Made by a program: the position numbers and the translations under genes. Under the pieces are notes generated by a model. It was not told where the DNA came from. It did not search any database and saw only the letters and a list, made by a program, of their open reading frames with translations. Positions 47,290-59,652 of a stretch of DNA of 64,000 nucleotides are shown one piece after another. The first letter of the stretch is position 1. Every line of letters starts with the position of its first letter. This DNA is from Epiperipatus broadwayi (Eukaryota; Onychophora; Udeonychophora; Euonychophora; Peripatidae), in assembly GCA_028023455.1 (NCBI GenBank), contig JAQFVV010012508.1, positions 1,421,877 to 1,485,876 on the forward strand, written 5' to 3'.

Positions 47290-50200
47290 ACATTTCTATA
47301 TTAGTAATTTTTACCAAATAACTCAGAATAGCTCTTTTCTTTAATATCTACTTCCTCTATCAATCTAATAATAACGTGAAAGCTAAAATCTTCAACAGTT
47401 GCACCTTAAAAATGCTTATGTGACAGCCAATCAGATGCAATAATGACTATGCATGGAACTCTCAATTCAAAAACGCAAGCCAGAAATATATAAAATCTCA
47501 TTTTTCTTAAAAATGCTAGTATCTTCTGTCAGACATCTATAAATTTTTCATTCCAAACAATGCTCTTCCTCATTTCTATGGCCCCTTACACATTCCCCAC
47601 TATTCAATTATTTCCACATTTAAAAAACTCAATCCAGACGTTTCTTGCTTATTATATTTACTTACATAATAAAATTCTCTCTTATTTTTTCATATCTTTT
47701 ATTTTATTTAATCCTTTTTATAAGTAATCATTCAAAACTTTTATTTTTTAATGTGTCTCAATAATTATTAAGTATATATATAGATTTACTATAACTCATG
47801 TGCCTTCAATTTCTCAATCTTTCTTCCACATTGCACAATTAAAAATCCAATCTTTATTTTTTTTTACTTACTTTTCCTTTTATATGTTTTATTAATTTCT
47901 CATTTTGTAATAAATTACCCTTTATTTCTCTTTCTTCTTATAACTATTTTCTTCTTAATTCTGTTTTTCAATTAATAATCATTTCATCCCTAAAATTATT
48001 AGCACCCCCATTCTCACTTGTCTACTTTTGTTTTAAATTAACTTTTTGAAAAAGTTAAGTCTGATAAAAGATTATCACCCTCAAAATTTAAATGCAAACC
48101 ATCATCTCCTTTAAATGATATTTATTTTTAATTAAAAAAAAAATTCCAAAAAAACTAAAAATTATATTTTCACATTAGCACAACATTTTATCCAATCTGT
48201 TATTAATCTTTTTGCTAGGCACATTCTTTGATAACCACTAAATTTCCAATTATTTATATTAATAAAGTAAAATTTATTCTTTATTATATTTTCATAATTT
48301 TCAAATTATTTCTTAAAAATATAAGTTTAAAAAAAAATTGTAAATTGAAATATGTATTCAAAACAATAACCTTTACTATTTCATGATTGCTCTTAAAAAT
48401 GTGTTTAGAATGGAATAAAATTTATTTAAATTCCATTTTTAAAACCCAAACAAATTTTTGTCAAGAACATATATATTAAACAACAAAACTGTGTTTTAAA
48501 TTTTAAAATTCCATTTATAATTATTATAAATGACAAAAAATAGCAGCTACTGTGATTATAGAGGCAATCCTTTTTCAACCAATCATAACCTCCTGCTTTA
48601 CATTACTAAATTTTATTTAACTTGTATTCTTTTAAAAACAAAGATCTATATATGTAAAATCCATGTGAATGTTTGATCGCAAGGCTGTGATGTATCAAAT
48701 TCACAACCAATTTTAAAAAAACTATTATATTTGTCCGTAACGCTGTGAAAAATAAAAATAAATATTTGTTTTTATAAATAAATAATTATATCTAACTAAA
48801 CCATAATTTATATTATGAGCATTTTATGCAAAGTAATTCTACTCTTTATATTTAATAATACATAATTTTTATTATGAAACATTTTATGCAAATGAAGTAA
48901 TTCTGCCATTAATAAATGTAATTTTTTTTATGAAGCAGTTGTCCACAACACATATCAAATATAACGGGTATATTTACAATAATAATTTAGTTTTATTAAT
49001 ACCTTGCCAGATATATTTCTGAAGTGTACCAAACAGGCCGGATTGTTCCAAATATTTTTTTTTCAATTATGAATTTTTCATATTTATTTATATAGTATTA
49101 AATTTTTTTGTTTAATTTACATTAAATCTTTTAAAAAAAATTTGTTAAAGCAACAATTTAAAAACCCACAGCCTTTCCATAGGCCAGTTACAGTCTAGTT
49201 TTTAAATAATGTCTACAATATTTCACAAATATTTTGTAAAAACAATTATAACAAACTACAGAAAATATATGACTTTCATTTTCAAAATTTAAGTGCTCTC
49301 AGGCCTGAGTACAAAAAAAATATACCAATCAGCTGTATTTTCAGCATCTTTTTAATAGGTTCTCCAAACAATACTGACAATAACAGATTTTTTTTGTAAT
49401 TAATAAATCAATATATATTTCAGTTCCAACTTTTACAATCAAATAAATGCAAAACCAGCAAATGAATGTTACAAATAGTCACAAGAGAATGAATTTAAGC
49501 CAAAAAGATCAAAATACCATACCTAATATGAATAAGGTAATTTTTGTTAGTGGAAAAGTTAATAGAGCATATTATGAATCCTCAATAAAATATTCACTAT
49601 TCAATCTTATTATTATGACTTAAAGAACATTCAGTAATTGTCTATAATCATTTATTATTATTATTTTTGAATAGCTACCATCATTATATTATTATTAAAA
49701 CCTTTTCAGTCCAGACAAACAAACTTTAACATATTCAAATATATTACTAATTGTTAATCTATTTCCTCTTCTCTAAACCTTTCAAATACTTGGTGATATC
49801 ATTAATTTTCAATCCAGACAAACAAACTTTAACATATTCAAATATATTCCTAATTGATATTCTATTTCCTCTTCCCTAACTAAAGAATTTCCAAATATTA
49901 TTTAATCTGTACCCATTTTATCATCAAAATATTCAGGATTTTGCCTGAATCACAATTTGTTTTTGTTTTTATTTTCATTTAAATATTTATTGTTCAATAT
50001 TTTTACTGTATTTTTTTCTTTTTTTATTTAGTATTTGTATGTTTAATTTATATTATTTATTTTGTTTGTTATTTTTCAACATTTGTTTTTATTTCTATAT
50101 AATAAATAATTTTATAAATTTTATTATTATTTTTATATTTGTTAAAAATGTTTTTTGTTATTTTTATTGAATGGATAATGATTGTGTTCAAAATATTTTC

Positions 50201-51600
50201 CATTTCTTCTTTAAACAACTTTTACTTTGACCAGCAATTTATGGGTTTTTATATTTTGTGTTAAAAATATTTAGTTTACATTTTTTATCGTATTTTAATT
50301 CATGATACAGATACAATCACAAACTAAATAGCTTCAACACAAAAATATATATGGTCATAAAATAGTGATGGAACAAAAAGTTGTATAAAGATGAAATGAA
50401 AATAATAACAGAAGAATTTAAAAATATTATCCAATAATAAAAAACATTATCACAAAAATAGAAACAAATAATAATAAATATAAATATTAAATGGCATAAA
50501 TATAGCAATAAAAAATGAAGAAAAAATAGCAAATGACATAAATAAATTAAAACAAATTATTAATAAATTTAAAAAAAAACATAATAACTATGTAAAATGA
50601 ATATTTAAATGTAAAAAAAAAAAATTAATAAAGATGATTTAAATGAAATTTATGAAATAAAATGCAAGCAATCAAAATAAAAAAATAAAATAGGAACTAC
50701 AGACAAAAAACAAAAACTCATTTATAACAACATAAATATAACTAAAAAAAACTCCCATTACTACACCTATAAAATCATGATATGTATTTGATGAAAATGA
50801 TAATAAAATTATATATTTCACTAAAACCAAAAGAAAAATTAAAAAAACTCTATAAAAAAAAAAATAATAATAAATAGAAATGAATAAGAATTCAGGACTA
50901 AAATTATTAAAGAAATAAACTATTAAACACATTAAAATAAAGATTCAGGACTAAAACTATTAAAGAAATAAGTTATTAAATATTGCAATAAAATAATGTA
51001 TATATATATTATACTGATGCAAAATGGTGTAATGGTGCACAAAATAGAAAAAAAAGAGGTATATTTAATAGATGACATTAATACAGTTAAAGCTAGATGA
51101 CTACATATAGAAATTGTTGTATGAGGAAGATGTGCATTTCATTTATGACCTTTTTGGTCCTTACTTTTAAAATGCTATTCATAAGGAAGATTTACATTAT
51201 ATAAAATTGATCAATCTGGGATAAGATATTCATCCAGTTGACAATCACCAGGTTCACAATGAACTTAGAATAGTGTAGATCAACTTATTGACCATCCTTA
51301 TCACTTCTATAGGATTCATAAAATTTATCTTGCTAAGCATTTGCATTACTCATAAATAATCATATAGATAATTAGAATATCACATATCAATTATTTGATG
51401 GTGGATGTTATTATACACCACACTATACATAGTTCCTTTCCCATCTCCATATATGATTTACCAAAATGATAATAATATATAACTTAGAGCCAGTGGTTCA
51501 TTGCTAAAGCAGAATTGTTTTGCAGATAAACTTTAATATCTATATAGAATTTATAATATGATTTGCATCTAAAGTAACATTTAATTTTGAAGATTAATAA
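47290..51600. other. AT-rich stretch with strand asymmetry
   Basis: A 104-bp-spaced duplication (CCAGACAAACAAACTTTAAC) lies at 49705-49880, and a 53-bp tandem duplication (TTCAGGACTAAAA) at 50889-50995. The strand is T-rich up to about 50300 and A-rich from about 50330 to 51060. No gene is recognised; the apparent frames at 50317-50932 are low-complexity. Confidence 0.5.
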
Positions 51601-51611
51601 TAAATAATATT

Positions 51612-52215
51612 AAAACAGGCAAAACTCACTATACGTATTGCCACTCACAGCAAGCTAGAGTAATCAATGGACGCCAGAAGGCCTGTGCATAAAATTCCCA
51701 TCTAGTGCTTACTCATCCAATATCCCCAGACTAGTTCTTGGTTTATGGCCTTCATCAGTGAGGAGCTTTGGATCAGAGAACACTGCACCTAGATCTTAGG
51801 ATCTAATGCAACTCTCCAGCAGCCACCTTTTATCTCTACTTAACTACAAAACTAGGAGTCTTAAATTGAAAAAAAACTTTAATATTTTCAATCCAAGCGC
51901 ATTAGCTTATATAGTCCTATAGGTCTGAACTTAATTCAGTACTTATACATTTTGGTGTCTTTGGTTCTTTAATAGCCATAGCCACCACTATCCTATTAGG
52001 CAGTATTGTTTTTAAGCCAATAATGATCACCATTTCTTATGCTTGCTGGAGATATTGAATGAGTAACCGCTAGATGGGGTTTTATGCACAAGCCTTCTGG
52101 CATCCATTGATTACTCTAGCTTGCTGTGAGTGGCAATACGTATAGTGAGTTTTGCCTGTTTCAATAACAGTTATAAGCAAGCACAAGAAATGGTAATCAT
52201 GTGATGCAACTAACA
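51612..52215 (-). mobile_element. Family B foldback element
   Basis: On the minus strand it starts with a roughly 165-base inverted piece (52215 to about 52045). It then carries most of one family B unit in sense (about 52040-51616), ending GTTTTGCCTGTTTTAA. Outer arms of about 110 bp pair (CAGGCAAAACTCACTATACG against its inverse). It contains one hammerhead motif. No target duplication is obvious. Confidence 0.82.
51715..51773 (-). ncRNA. Hammerhead motif, family B (box 2 mutated)
   Basis: Box CTGATGA is intact and stem I is preserved (CCTCA/TGGGG, ATCCAAA/TTGGAT). The second box reads AGAAC instead of GAAAC, and stem II is reduced to GG/CC. Stem III is CTAGT. Probably inactive. Confidence 0.65.
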
Positions 52216-52229
52216 GAATTTTAGGTTAT

Positions 52230-54480
52230 AAATAGAACAATCCTACTACTAGCCAATCTCCAGGATTCATAATTTCACAACTAATATTATGTTTAGACAC
52301 TCATATCTTGCAATTATTTTAAAATTAAAATAATCCTAAAATTGTAATTTAATCATTGATTTATATGGTGTGTATTTTTGTTGGACTGCTTGATTTCATG
52401 TTTATGGTAAAGTATTACTTATTTTAGTACTGATGGGTTATTATCATACATAACTACAACTGTTTATAGAATGAAATGATAGAAACAATATGCAAAAATG
52501 GCTCACTTTGGAATATTCGATTCATCAAAGTTACAGCATATGTGTGCAAATATTATTCTTTAACGTGATTTCTCTTATGCTGAACAAATGTTCCAAATAT
52601 ATTCGTTCGTTACAGTATTCAAGATATACTGAGATTTAAAATATTTAGAATGTTTAAAATCTCCCAATGAACTTAAGAGTTCAGCATTTATCAGAATAAA
52701 GATTCACATTTCAGCTACACTGCAACAATGCTCAGTAATGAAATATTCAACAATATGATGATACAAAAAGGGAATGGCCTGATAAATCAGTGTCCTCATT
52801 ATTTTAATAAAATGACAATAACTCTCCTTCAAAAAAAGGAATAACGAAAAATATGTCCGTAAAGATAACAATTTTATGCCAACTTGGTAACGATATTTTG
52901 ATAGGCAGATTAGGAACACATTATTCTGCATCAACAGGTCCTGTATAATATTGACTTACTTTACATGCTATGATTATGATACTTTTCAGTATTTGAAAAC
53001 GCTTTAGCTTTAAAATAAATTTCGGTATTCGTAAACTATTTACTGTACAGCCTGTGGCGGCACTGTTTCTGTGTAAAAACACAGGATAATACTGCTTTCT
53101 CGGCCGAACCTTATGGCTAATACATGACTAGCAATCGTATTAGCCGCTTAACAAGAGATGATATAGTGGTTAGAATCCGCGGCCAATTACTTCCGCGGTC
53201 CTAAGCCTACGTCTAAAATAACAACACTAGATGATCGAATTCCTATGCATAGGGATCAAATTTGTATTCTGGCTCGAATTTAATCTGAGAGTGTGTGCAC
53301 TGGAATGGTTTGCAACTGTTTGTTTGTTGATGTTTATGATTTTCTGCATTTCCCAACTGAGATAAATTGAACTGTTTTTAAAATGTCAAAAGACCACAAG
53401 TTACATACAAATCAAAAAATAATGCTATCAATAATATGCCAGAGTAAAGTTTTATGATTACTTAAAAATGTAATAAGATTGCAAATTTGAAATTAAGGAA
53501 AGAGCTTTATCTTCAGTCTAATTAAATACAGATGCAGTATTGTTAATCTAACTTCCTTTTCTATTAAGAATTATCGTGGATTAAGAATAATTCAACAATA
53601 CCTTCATACCCTTCTCTCATTATAATTCTCCTGCATCTTTAAAGCGCTCCAATGTTATTAGAAACTTTAGTAAAAATAACAAAGTAATTTTAAAATATAC
53701 TGTATAAACATATATTCTGAATCTTTATTTTTAAAGGTTGTAATTAAAAAAAAAGTTTGCTAAGCTTTTTTATTTTTAACTTAACTAAATTTAAATTTAA
53801 AACAGTAACAAACTTCATACCACAAATTGATTTAAGTAAGTTTTCCCCTTCCCCAATTAACTCTATGTTTTAAGCATCTTTCTAAACTATATTTTGCAAC
53901 AAAATCTCTTTTTTTTTTCTAACTAGATAAAAAAAAATGAGATTTTTTTTTTTAAAAAAAAAATTAGGATATGGCATTTATATCAATTAGGCTTATTAAT
54001 TTTCAAATAGTTATTTAAAAGTTTTTTTTTCTTTAATTTTATTTTAAAATATTTATGTATTAATTTATTCAATGTTTATTTTAACTTTTTTAATGTCTAT
54101 ATCGAACAATAATTACTCAAGCAAATTATACTAGAGATTGTTACAACAAGATAGCTGATTATAAAAAGCTAAATTAGCAGTATTTTGATAGTATTTTAAG
54201 TATTTTTATCATGTTAGTTATAAAATAACTTTTTAGTTTATTTCAAAAAACTTAGAATTACTAATTAACAATAACAATTGTTTTTTTTCATAGTTCTGGT
54301 TTAGCTTATTTTAAATTAAAATATTAAATTTTACTCCATGTGAAATGTTAGCCATAATATAAATACTTTGAAACTCATTATAATTATATATATATATATT
54401 AAAATTTGATTAAAATATTTAAAGTAATTAAAAAAAAGAAGTCAGAGTATTATTTTTCATTATTTAAAGTCACTTTAAGA
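52230..54480. other. AT-rich stretch with one GC-richer patch
   Basis: The patch at 53045-53215 is clearly richer in C and G than its surroundings. It contains CGGCCGAACCTTATGG, TAGTGGTTAGAAT (like the A-box/D-arm of Glu or Asp tRNAs) and CCGCGG twice. No B-box follows at a normal distance. It may be an old tRNA-related repeat. The rest shows nothing. Confidence 0.4.
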
Positions 54481-54488
54481 AAACTTAC

Positions 54489-54582
54489 TTGAATTTAAAC
54501 TGATTTCCAAGTTCTTCTGCATCCTTAGGAGTAATTTCAAATATTCCACTAAACGCATATGGGTGGCCTCCATAAGCATATT
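54489..54582 (-). CDS. DESI2: DESI2-like isopeptidase, upstream exon
   Basis: The 94-bp exon completes a glutamate codon. It encodes [18 protein letters not shown] and [12 protein letters not shown], ending with two bases of a lysine codon. It matches the FAYGGHPYPFSGIFEI.P segment of vertebrate DESI2. The acceptor is AATTTCAG and the donor GTAAG. This is the leftmost part of the protein present. The exons coding for the N-terminus and the catalytic histidine (GVFHSG in the family) were not found between 54583 and 64000, so they should lie further right, outside the window. Confidence 0.95.
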
Positions 54583-54659
54583 CTGAAATTACAAAAAAAT
54601 ATATAGTAGACAAAATTTTCATCTATAATGATCTATATTAAATACTAGGATCTGTATAT

Positions 54660-54780
54660 AATATATAGGGTATATCAGCACAGACTTTCACAAAACCCAC
54701 CACTCTCCACTCTATCTCATAACACTGATACACTTGAACACGTATATGTTGAAAAGACAAATAATCATCAATATACAAAT
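54660..54780 (-). mobile_element. 5'-truncated family A copy
   Basis: The minus strand starts ATTTGTATATTGATGATTATT, inside the hammerhead stem III. It runs into TTTTCAACATATACG and the tRNA-like part (TGAGATAGAGTGGAGAGTGG). Closely related to 28860-28960 and broken at nearly the same place. Confidence 0.65.
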
Positions 54781-55059
54781 CCCTATTTTGTCTGTTGTCT
54801 GAATATATGTTTATTCATAATGCTTTACTGGAGCACCCTCTGAATTTTTTTTTATTCAGGGGATGCTTCAGTAAATATAAAATCCATACTTTGTCTATCA
54901 TCCATAACAATGTCAAATTCACAACAAAGTATGGATTTTATTTAAAGAGAAAACTATATAACTTATCAAATATAACAGGTATATTTAAAAATTTTAATTT
55001 ACTTTCTATGTTTTTTTTAATTTGGACTGATATAGTTTGATAGAAAAACAGGTAAATGA

Positions 55060-55235
55060 TGATGCAAGAAAGGAAGGTGCATTAGATGTTCAGGCGCACT
55101 GTTCCAAGATCCAAAGCTCCTCACTGATAAAAGCCATAAGTTTGAAATTAATCTGAAGATATTAGTAGGGCTGCACACAGTAGGGATTTATTAAGTATGT
55201 CATCTAGCATGTATTAGTTAGTAAAGCTTACATTA
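55060..55235 (+). mobile_element. Family B copy, strongly decayed
   Basis: Aligns with the 3' half of the 452-bp unit (GCATTAGAT.., AAGCTCCTCACTGAT, ATCTAGCAT). It holds a hammerhead remnant at 55109-55167 with box 1 CTGATAA (G8 lost), stem II AGC-CATAA-GTT, box GAAA and the ATA-separated stem I. Confidence 0.6.
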
Positions 55236-55635
55236 AGTGACAAAGTTGTGATAAAAGAAAAAGAGCATGCTACTAAAAAAAAAAAAATTTCATTGTGCCG
55301 GCAGTTGGAGATTAATATGAAAGAAAAAAAATTATGTTTTAAATTTTTTTTATAATAATATGAAATTCTTATTTCTAATAAAACTTTGGCTTCTGTATAG
55401 TTCTCATGCTATGTTTGGAAAATTTTTGATGATTTTAGCATTCCTTAAGAATAGACAATACTTAAGGCAGACAATAGCCAACAAAAACTTCATACCATTC
55501 TACAATTGTGTATTAAAGCAATAAACACAAACTCTGAACCATCATCTCATTGCATGATGTTATAATAGCAATGAAACAATAATTTGTTTCTACGCATGGA
55601 AGTACACTAACTGTCACAAAGCTAATTGTTTACAG

Positions 55636-56172
55636 CAGTGGTCTTCAACCTTTTCACACCTGCGGACCGGTAAAAATAAGGATAAGGTTTCGCGACCCGG
55701 CAAAAATAAGAATAAGGTTTCACGGACCGGCAGAAGTCTATAGATAAATTTTTTTAAGGATGTAAACCGCTTAGCTTTAGATGAGCATAATTGTTATAAC
55801 TGATCAAAACAACATTAAATATAGAAGATGAAATTATATATATATGGAGTTTGTATAATAAAAAACTTTTTTTTTTAATTTTAAATTTTTTTAGAAAAGT
55901 AATAAAAAATTTAATTCTACCCCCTCTCCCCATTAACATCTGTGATAACTAAAAAAAACAAATTAATTTATGTATGATTGATTAGATTTTGTTTTCGTTC
56001 TGTTTCTTTTTTTTTAATTGGGTAAAAATGAGATGAAAAAATAAATAAAAATTGTTTATATTAATTAAAAGTTTAAACTCTTATTATTTTGTTATTACAA
56101 ACTTTCCTGCCGCCCGGCAGAAAACTTCTGCGGCCCAGCACTGGTCCACGGACCAAAGGTTGAAGATCACTG
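55636..56172. mobile_element. hAT-like non-autonomous transposon with perfect TSD
   Basis: The perfect 8-bp duplication GTTTACAG lies at 55628-55635 and 56173-56180. Terminal inverted repeats are CAGTGGTCTTCAACCTTT and AAAGGTTGAAGATCACTG, a classic hAT terminus. GC-rich sub-terminal repeats (CGGACCGG, CCGGCAAAAATAAG) follow. No transposase; the AT-rich centre has only chance frames. Confidence 0.9.
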
Positions 56173-56450
56173 GTTTACAGCATTTTATTAATATTTTCAA
56201 TTCTGAAAGTGAATTTTTTCTTGTAAATAATAAACCTATACAAATACAATTAAAAGAATTAAAAAAGCATATATTTTACTTGGTGACATATATTCTTTAT
56301 TTAATAACATATAAGCAAAATGGCAAGGAAAAGAATTCAATCTCATTCAAAGTCTGTCAATTATTTGATTTCACGCAAAAATTGATTTACTTTATCTGCA
56401 TTAAATCAAATACTTTCATTACTCTTATAACTTAACACAACTATCAATTA

Positions 56451-56692
56451 ACATCACATGATCACTATTTCCAATACTTGCTCTTAACTGTTGCATTAGA
56501 TCCTAAGATCTAGGTTCAGTGCTCTCGGATCCAAGGCTCCTCATTGACGAAGGCCAAAAGCCAGAAACTAGTCTGGGGATATTGGATGAGTAGGCACTAG
56601 ATGGGGATTTTATGCACAAGCCTTCTGGCATCCATTGATTACTCTGGCTTGCATGAGTGGGAAAACATATAGAGAGTTTTGCCTGTTTTAAT
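56451..56692 (+). mobile_element. Family B retroposon with 12-bp TSD
   Basis: A perfect 12-bp duplication AACTATCAATTA flanks it (56439-56450 and 56693-56704). The first 42 bases are an inverted copy of the unit's 5' end; the rest is sense from GCATTAGATCC to GTTTTGCCTGTTTTAAT. A 5' inversion plus variable-length duplication indicates target-primed reverse transcription. Confidence 0.88.
56527..56587 (+). ncRNA. Hammerhead motif, family B (C3 mutated)
   Basis: Order: ATCCAA, CCTCA, TTGACGA (should be CTGANGA), GGC-CAAAA-GCC, GAAA, CTAGT-C, TGGGG, TTGGAT. All stems pair. The invariant C3 is T, as in unit 2 of the 29320 array. Confidence 0.7.
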
Positions 56693-56704
56693 AACTATCA
56701 ATTA

Positions 56705-57505
56705 CTGAAAAAAGATAGTATTGTACTAAAGAATATATTGCTACATACAGATCATCTGAAACATGCAGATTTCAGTGTTCCATTCAAATATCTTGAAAAT
56801 TTGAAATTGCAGTTAGATCATATAACTATTTGATGTGACATTCAAATATGATTTTTCATTAGCTTAAATCAAAAGCATTAGTCTACACAAATGGAATCAC
56901 CAAATTTTGATATCATATAGATATTCACTACTAAATCATTATTTATAGCTTTTCCCCAGTTCTTATCCAATTGAAATCATTTTAATCATGAAAACAATTT
57001 ATTAAAGAAATCAAGAAACAGATTAAATATAAGAGAACATAATGACTTATAAGTATTATTGAATAATTTTATATGATATAAAAATATATTACTGCTACAT
57101 ATCAGACACAGCCATCACATTAAGAATATTAAAAATTAAATGTTTTAATATGCTATCATAATTTTATATTTTTTATACTTAGCATACGTTTACTATACTT
57201 TTGTAATAAAATTTTTAAAAAATGCATGTCTGTGTAAAATAACTGTTTAAATAATAAATAAATCTAGCTTTGTTCAAATAAAAAATGCAATAATTTTATT
57301 TCATTATTATTTTTTAAAACCTTTCTAATAATGCTATTGATACATTATATAAATCTTAGAAAATAAATTTTTTTATAAGGAACAATGCAAGAAAGAACCC
57401 ATAGTTTAAATTATGAAACATGAATGAGTCTATTTCAAAAATAGATTTAGATAATATTTATTTTTATAAACATATTTATATCTATATTTTACTGAACAAA
57501 GACAT
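56705..57505. other. AT-rich stretch, nothing recognised
   Basis: No repeat ends or coding signal seen. Confidence 0.5.
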
Positions 57506-57510
57506 CAAAG

Positions 57511-57804
57511 TATATTATTGGGATACATAACATTAAATAGATTCTAAAGAATCTTTTTATGGTAGTTGTAGATTACACCACATGTGGCCACCGGGTGACA
57601 CTGCAGTACCATCAACAAGCGGCAAGAAGCCTGCAAGTGATACTAAATCTGTGAATACGCTTATATTTTGTAATATCAACGCCAATCTATTTTATCAGAT
57701 AAAATAATTTTGCATTGATATTACACAAAGGTAGATATATTTACAGTTTTATTTTAAAAAATAAGATTCTTTAGAATCTGCTTGTAATGTATCCCAGTAA
57801 CATA
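57511..57804. mobile_element. Foldback MITE-like element
   Basis: The ends TATTGGGATACAT.A and TATGTATCCCAGTA are inverted, followed inside by AGATTCTAAAGAATCT and AGATTCTTTAGAATCT. A nested inversion (AATATCAACGCCAA, TTGCATTGATATT) and a short GC-rich centre (TGGCCACCGGGTGACACTGC) lie between. No coding. Confidence 0.75.
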
Positions 57805-57809
57805 TTAGG

Positions 57810-58830
57810 ATGTATTTGTTCCTTGAAATATATTTACATTCCTAATGTTACCTTTGATCAGCTGAAAAATCATTTATGTGTTTATTAAAATCATTAAGAT
57901 TTATATTTGTAGGCGTGTGGAAAAAAAGAGAAATGTAAATTTAAACATACTATATATATACACATTTCATATATATATATATGCTACATTAAAGCTCTGT
58001 TTTAATTACAACACTAATGGTGTTTATTATAATTATTATCTATATGCAATCTGTTTATCCAAATTTGTTTACTACAAACTCACCCATTTCTTAGCACTTA
58101 ATTAAAAAAAGAATGAGAAGGGCTTGTTTCAATTAGAGCAAGAAGATTATTTATAATTTGATATAAATTCTAAAATATCTAAAGTTAAATCCTTCCACTC
58201 TTAATTTCCACAGCCTACATATAAAACACAGAAAATTAACAAGTATTAATTGCAATCCTTTTTAATATCCTGTATAATTCTTAAAAGTTTGCTTTTAGTT
58301 TCTAACTCCAAATTTCTTATTCAAGTCTTCTACTCCTCCTCCTCTTACTACTTACTAATCATAGTAATAGTTTTAAAAGCAATTTTATTGCGTGTACAGT
58401 TAACCAGAAATAGATTATTGCATTATATATAAGCAAATCTTTTACATGTTCTTACTGATAAATCATAAAAATACATTATTTACATTAATGAAGAACTTAA
58501 ATTATTACAAATCATCACATAAAAAAATTATTTACATAGTTCAATCTTCATTATATATATATTTTTTTAAGTTTTTAAAAAATTTTGTTCTCACAGTGGT
58601 GTGGATAGAGAGATTCCAAATAGCTGCAAAATATCAGCAAGTGCTAAGACCTGATTTCTTACTTTAAATTTTGATAATTTGTTTAAGAATATATATTTGT
58701 TTTCAAGATGTTGGGTTAAAAACTAAATGACATCTCAAAACCAACGAGTGAAAATAAGGTAAGTTATAACCCTAATTTGAGAAAAATATATACCCTTTTA
58801 ATATTTTGAATAATGAGATTAATTGTAGGA
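57810..58830. other. AT-rich stretch, nothing recognised
   Basis: Short chance frames at 57878-58667 only; composition and residues are low-complexity. Confidence 0.5.
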
Positions 58831-59652
58831 ATGTGAGAGCGAATGATTAGTTAATGATGGGTTTGTAAGGCTGAACATATGTAGAGGAAATGTTCTACTG
58901 TTGTCTCTGCCACACAAACCAGATATTGCATCAATATTTGCATAGGTCATTTTATTAGCTGGGAATGCATTAGTTGACAAAAACTTTGAGACTAATTTTA
59001 ATTAAGAAATCCAAATAGTTAGGTTCCAAGTACCAATATCTATAGCTTTGTATAATAAATATTTGATATAGAAAATAGTGGTTGACATATTTATTGAAGG
59101 TTTGTTTTGTTAATCATCTCATAGGCTCCCCATCAGAAAATCTTTATGAAGAAAAGAATGATTAATGGTTTTATATATATGAAAATATTAGCAAAGAGTT
59201 GTTTAATTTATTTGTTTTCAACTGGAGCAATGTAACTACAGGTATGATAAGAATGTAGGACTCAATGTTAGGAAAGGAATTAATTAATTTAATAAGCTCA
59301 TCAATAGCTCTCTGTATAAAGGTTGAAATACAATGTGGAGACAGACCCTTGTGATTTGCATACTTCATATTTTTATCACTAACAGAAATCACTTTTTATC
59401 CCTAAATTAATTTCACGCATGTTGAATTAATTTTATTTATGAATGAGTTAGTATATTTTATAACTGCAGCATACTAATTTATCTTAGGGCATAATAGCAT
59501 TTTAAATAAAGATACCTTTGCATTTAAAAAAAAGTAAATTTTAGAAAAAAATTACAAAAACTAACTTTGAATTGTTAATCTACATCATTATATCTTTTAC
59601 TAAAAGGAATGTTAGAAAGCCGATAGATATTTTACAATTAGATTCAATTTTA

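Larger units (their letters stand above)
28671..54488 (-). other. DESI2 intron containing the LTR element (25.8 kb)
   Basis: The donor GTAAG at 54488-54484 and the acceptor CTTGCAG ending at 28671 bound it. It contains the 452-bp hammerhead array, a Ty3/gypsy element in the sense direction, transcript-like inverted repeats and many small duplications. Confidence 0.85.

Noticed and set aside
50317-50932. Hydrophobic frames of 71 and 86 codons
   Set aside because: Phe/Tyr/Leu/Ile-rich translations are what A-rich DNA gives on the opposite strand; no start context or homology.
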